Of a stretch of DNA of 64,000 nucleotides, positions 62,133 to 64,000 are shown piece by piece (the stretch's first letter is position 1; every line of letters begins with the position of its first letter). Origin of the DNA: Sediminibacterium sp. GTDB taxonomy: Bacteria > Bacteroidota > Bacteroidia > Chitinophagales > Chitinophagaceae. The translations under genes were made by a program, and so were the position numbers. The notes beneath the pieces are model-generated. The model saw nothing but the letters and a program-made list of their open reading frames with translations. It searched no databases and was not told the DNA's origin. The stretch is taken from contig NZ_JAUYTR010000011.1 in the NCBI RefSeq assembly GCF_030695065.1, positions 496,001 to 560,000 on the forward strand. The letters are read 5' to 3'.

Positions 62133-63623
62133 TTAAAGCTCTTTACGCAATCTTGCTACAGGAACATTCAATTGTTCTCTGTATTTAGCAACAGTTCTAC
62201 GTGCAATATTATACCCTTTCTCTTGTAACATTTCAGTTAACACTTCATCACTTAGAGGCTTGTGTTTGTCTTCGGATTCAATCATATCACTCAAAATCTT
62301 TTTTACTTCACGTGTGCTCACTTCTTCTCCACTTTCTGTACTCAATGATTCACTAAAGAAAAATTTTAAGCGATAAGTTCCAAATTCAGTTTGCACGAAT
62401 TTGCTGTTGGCCACCCTACTTACAGTAGAAATATCTAAGCCAGTTAATTCAGCAATATCCTTTAATATCATAGGGCGCATGGTTGTTTCGTCGCCAGTAA
62501 GAAAAAATTCTTGCTGGTGCTTCATAATTGCCCCCATGGTGCCTATTAATGTATCTTGGCGTTGTTTAATCATGTCTATAAACCAACGAGCAGAATCAAT
62601 TTTTTGCTTAATGAAAAGGACCGCTTCTTTCTGACGCTTGTCTTTTTTGCTTCCTTTTTCATAGTCTTTAAGCATATCTCTATAGCCTTCGCTTACCCTT
62701 AAATCAGGTGCATTCTTAGCGTTTAATGTAAGTTCTAATAACCCATTGTTATTGATAACGAAGAAGTCGGGTACAATATAATTCTCCGCTTTGTTCATCT
62801 CTCCTACATTGCCGCCTGGCTTTGGATTCAACTTGATAATTTGACCAATCACTTCTTTTAATTGATCGTCTGTTAACCCTAAGCTTTTCTGTATTTTCTC
62901 GTAATGCTTTTTTGTAAACTCGTCAAAATATTTAGTTAAGATTTGAACCGCCAACTCAACACTTTTCCCTTCGTCGGTCTTTCTTTTTAATTGCAAAAGC
63001 AAACATTCCTGTAAATCTCTAGCGGCAATACCTGCAGGGTCAAATTGTTGTATTTGAAAAATGATTGCTTCAATTTCTTTTTCTTCTACAATCAAACTTT
63101 GCCTAAACGCCAAATCATCTGCAATGGATGTAAGCTCTCTTCGTAAATATCCATCATCGTCTAAACTTCCTACTACTTGTTCTGCAATGCGATAATTGCG
63201 TTCATCCAATTCTAACATCCCCAATTGATTCAAAACCAATTCATGAAAACTGGTTTCTACTTTTATAGGTATAACTTTTTGGTCATCCATTTCAGGATAA
63301 TTGTCGTCCTTGGTTTTGTAATCGGCAATTTCTCCATCATCATCAACTACATATTCACTGATATCTACGTTATCATAATCATCTGCACTACCATCAGGAT
63401 CAACTTCTTCTTCTCCAATACTATCGAATTCATCTTTTAGTTCATCTGTATATTCGTCTTCATGGCCTTCATCGCCCTGTTCTAGAGCAGGATTCTCTTC
63501 TAATTCCTCTTTGATTCGTTCTTCCAAATTGGCAGTTGGCACTTGCAATAATTTCATCAACTGAATCTGCTGAGGAGACAGTTTCTGCAATAATTTTTGC
63601 TGTAATGATTGACTAAGTGACAT
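62133..63623 (-). CDS. rpoN: RNA polymerase sigma-54 factor
   Basis: A 496-residue sigma-54, needed for promoters activated by bacterial enhancer-binding proteins. Gln-rich region I at the start (MSLSQSLQQKLLQKLSPQQIQLMKLLQVP, split here by reading) then a very acidic region II (about 45-115), core-binding domain with FDPAGIAARDLQECLLLQL, the HTH region and the RpoN box ARRTVAKYRE near the end. It has its start 47 bases from the divergent small exported protein gene. No enhancer-binding protein is in the window. Confidence 0.96.
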   Translation of the reverse strand: MSLSQSLQQKLLQKLSPQQIQLMKLLQVPTANLEERIKEELEENPALEQGDEGHEDEYTDELKDEFDSIGEEEVDPDGSADDYDNVDISEYVVDDDGEIADYKTKDDNYPEMDDQKVIPIKVETSFHELVLNQLGMLELDERNYRIAEQVVGSLDDDGYLRRELTSIADDLAFRQSLIVEEKEIEAIIFQIQQFDPAGIAARDLQECLLLQLKRKTDEGKSVELAVQILTKYFDEFTKKHYEKIQKSLGLTDDQLKEVIGQIIKLNPKPGGNVGEMNKAENYIVPDFFVINNNGLLELTLNAKNAPDLRVSEGYRDMLKDYEKGSKKDKRQKEAVLFIKQKIDSARWFIDMIKQRQDTLIGTMGAIMKHQQEFFLTGDETTMRPMILKDIAELTGLDISTVSRVANSKFVQTEFGTYRLKFFFSESLSTESGEEVSTREVKKILSDMIESEDKHKPLSDEVLTEMLQEKGYNIARRTVAKYREQLNVPVARLRKEL

Positions 63624-63670
63624 TGATTAACTAATTACGCTGTAAATTTACAAAGTTTTAAAGCCACACC

Positions 63671-63958
63671 ATGTTTAAAAGGATTTGTTTGTTTGTGAAT
63701 TTATCCCTAATGAGCGCAATTGCTGTTTCTGCTCAAACAAATAATTTCCAAAATGCTCTAAGCACACAAGCGTACAACAAAAGGTTGGATAGCTTAAAAA
63801 ATAGCCCTATCAAAATATTGGCTCCCAATCATTATGTAAAAGGCCTGGGCTTTTTTTGTAAAAAAGAATTACAATTAGAAAAAGCAACCAAAATACCTTT
63901 TCGTTTTAGATTGGGTAGTTTAGATTATGTAAATAAACTAGAAGGCAAGAATCAGTAA
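63671..63958 (+). CDS. Small exported protein, unknown
   Basis: A 95-residue protein with a signal peptide (cleavage near AVSAQ, about residue 22) and a basic mature part ([36 protein letters not shown]). No family recognised. Intact ATG start, divergent from rpoN, and the signal peptide supports a real gene. A stop at 63956-63958 directly abuts a convergent gene end. Confidence 0.6.
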   Translation: MFKRICLFVNLSLMSAIAVSAQTNNFQNALSTQAYNKRLDSLKNSPIKILAPNHYVKGLGFFCKKELQLEKATKIPFRFRLGSLDYVNKLEGKNQ

Positions 63959-64000
63959 CTATTTACCAAGCACTTTATTAATTGCAGCAACCATTTTAGT
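63959..64000 (-). CDS. 3' end of a gene running off the window, unknown
   Basis: From the right edge, 13 codons read TKMVAAINKVLGK then TAG (63959-63961) on the minus strand. It is convergent with the small exported protein gene and has no gap to it. Too short for any assignment; the reading is plausible but based on little sequence. Confidence 0.35.
   Translation of the reverse strand, partial: TKMVAAINKVLGK

Noticed and set aside
1..64000. tRNA, rRNA, riboswitch and insertion sequence scan
   Set aside because: None recognised by eye; covariance-model and IS searches were not possible, so short or diverged cases could be missed.

Overview
The window looks like a chromosomal piece of a Bacteroidota bacterium, most likely family Chitinophagaceae (a Sediminibacterium- or Hydrotalea-like organism; the genus is a guess). 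The pointers are two SusC/SusD pairs, many Bacteroidota-style lipoproteins, A-rich leaders instead of Shine-Dalgarno sites, a -7 element of the TAnnTTTG type before alaS, and a Bacteroidota-type phosphoenolpyruvate carboxylase. No rRNA, tRNA, CRISPR array or intact insertion sequence was seen.

Region 1 (about 0.1-20.8 kb) is one long minus-strand block of 18 genes, nearly all concerned with copper or other heavy metals. In transcription order they are: an HYC_CC_PP-like protein; an efflux outer-membrane factor and adaptor (CusC, CusB); a SnoaL-like protein; an HMA-domain protein; a heavy-metal-binding lipoprotein; a small His-rich periplasmic protein; a ceramidase-like membrane protein; MgtC; a DUF4136 lipoprotein; the RND pump (CusA); a methyltransferase; a DUF2911 protein; a DUF2231-like membrane protein with a methionine-repeat tail; a multicopper oxidase with an extra C-terminal beta-rich domain; a CPH-type P1B ATPase; a very His-rich lipoprotein; a TlpA-like thioredoxin; and a BNR-repeat lipoprotein with a CDCC motif. 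Together they would pump metal from the cytoplasm (ATPase), export it across the envelope (CusCBA), oxidise Cu(I) in the periplasm, and buffer it on Met- and His-rich proteins. No transcriptional regulator is visible in the block.

Region 2 (about 20.8-21.7 kb) is a junction: an AT-rich gap followed by the 3' remnant of a class C beta-lactamase-like serine hydrolase whose 5' part is missing. This suggests that the metal block arrived by insertion or rearrangement here.

Region 3 (21.7-28.3 kb, minus) holds a DUF1800/DUF1501 pair, an OPT oligopeptide transporter and a POT peptide transporter. Region 4 (28.4-36.4 kb, plus) holds purD, then the rod-shape and elongasome cluster mreB-mreC-mreD-mrdA-rodA, then a metallo-beta-lactamase-fold hydrolase. 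Region 5 (36.4-43.0 kb) holds an ECF sigma / anti-sigma-like / Spy-like envelope-stress unit divergent from ppc, a DNA glycosylase, a DUF4440 protein, an SPFH protein and a two-TM protein. Region 6 (43.0-49.3 kb) holds an M23 peptidase divergent from alaS-gatB-tlpA.

Region 7 (49.4-58.9 kb, minus) is two tandem SusC/SusD pairs without any enzyme or regulator genes, bounded by terminators that share one G/C core. Region 8 (59.0-64.0 kb) has rpoN, a degenerate PAP2-like membrane protein and an RND/MMPL exporter on the minus strand, then a small exported protein and the 3' end of a further gene.

The most unusual material is in Region 1: the oxidase-beta domain fusion, the Met-period-3 tail, the poly-His lipoprotein, the double signal-like adaptor, and two intergenic hairpins without an assigned role. 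All family assignments rest on motifs read by eye. No database search was run.
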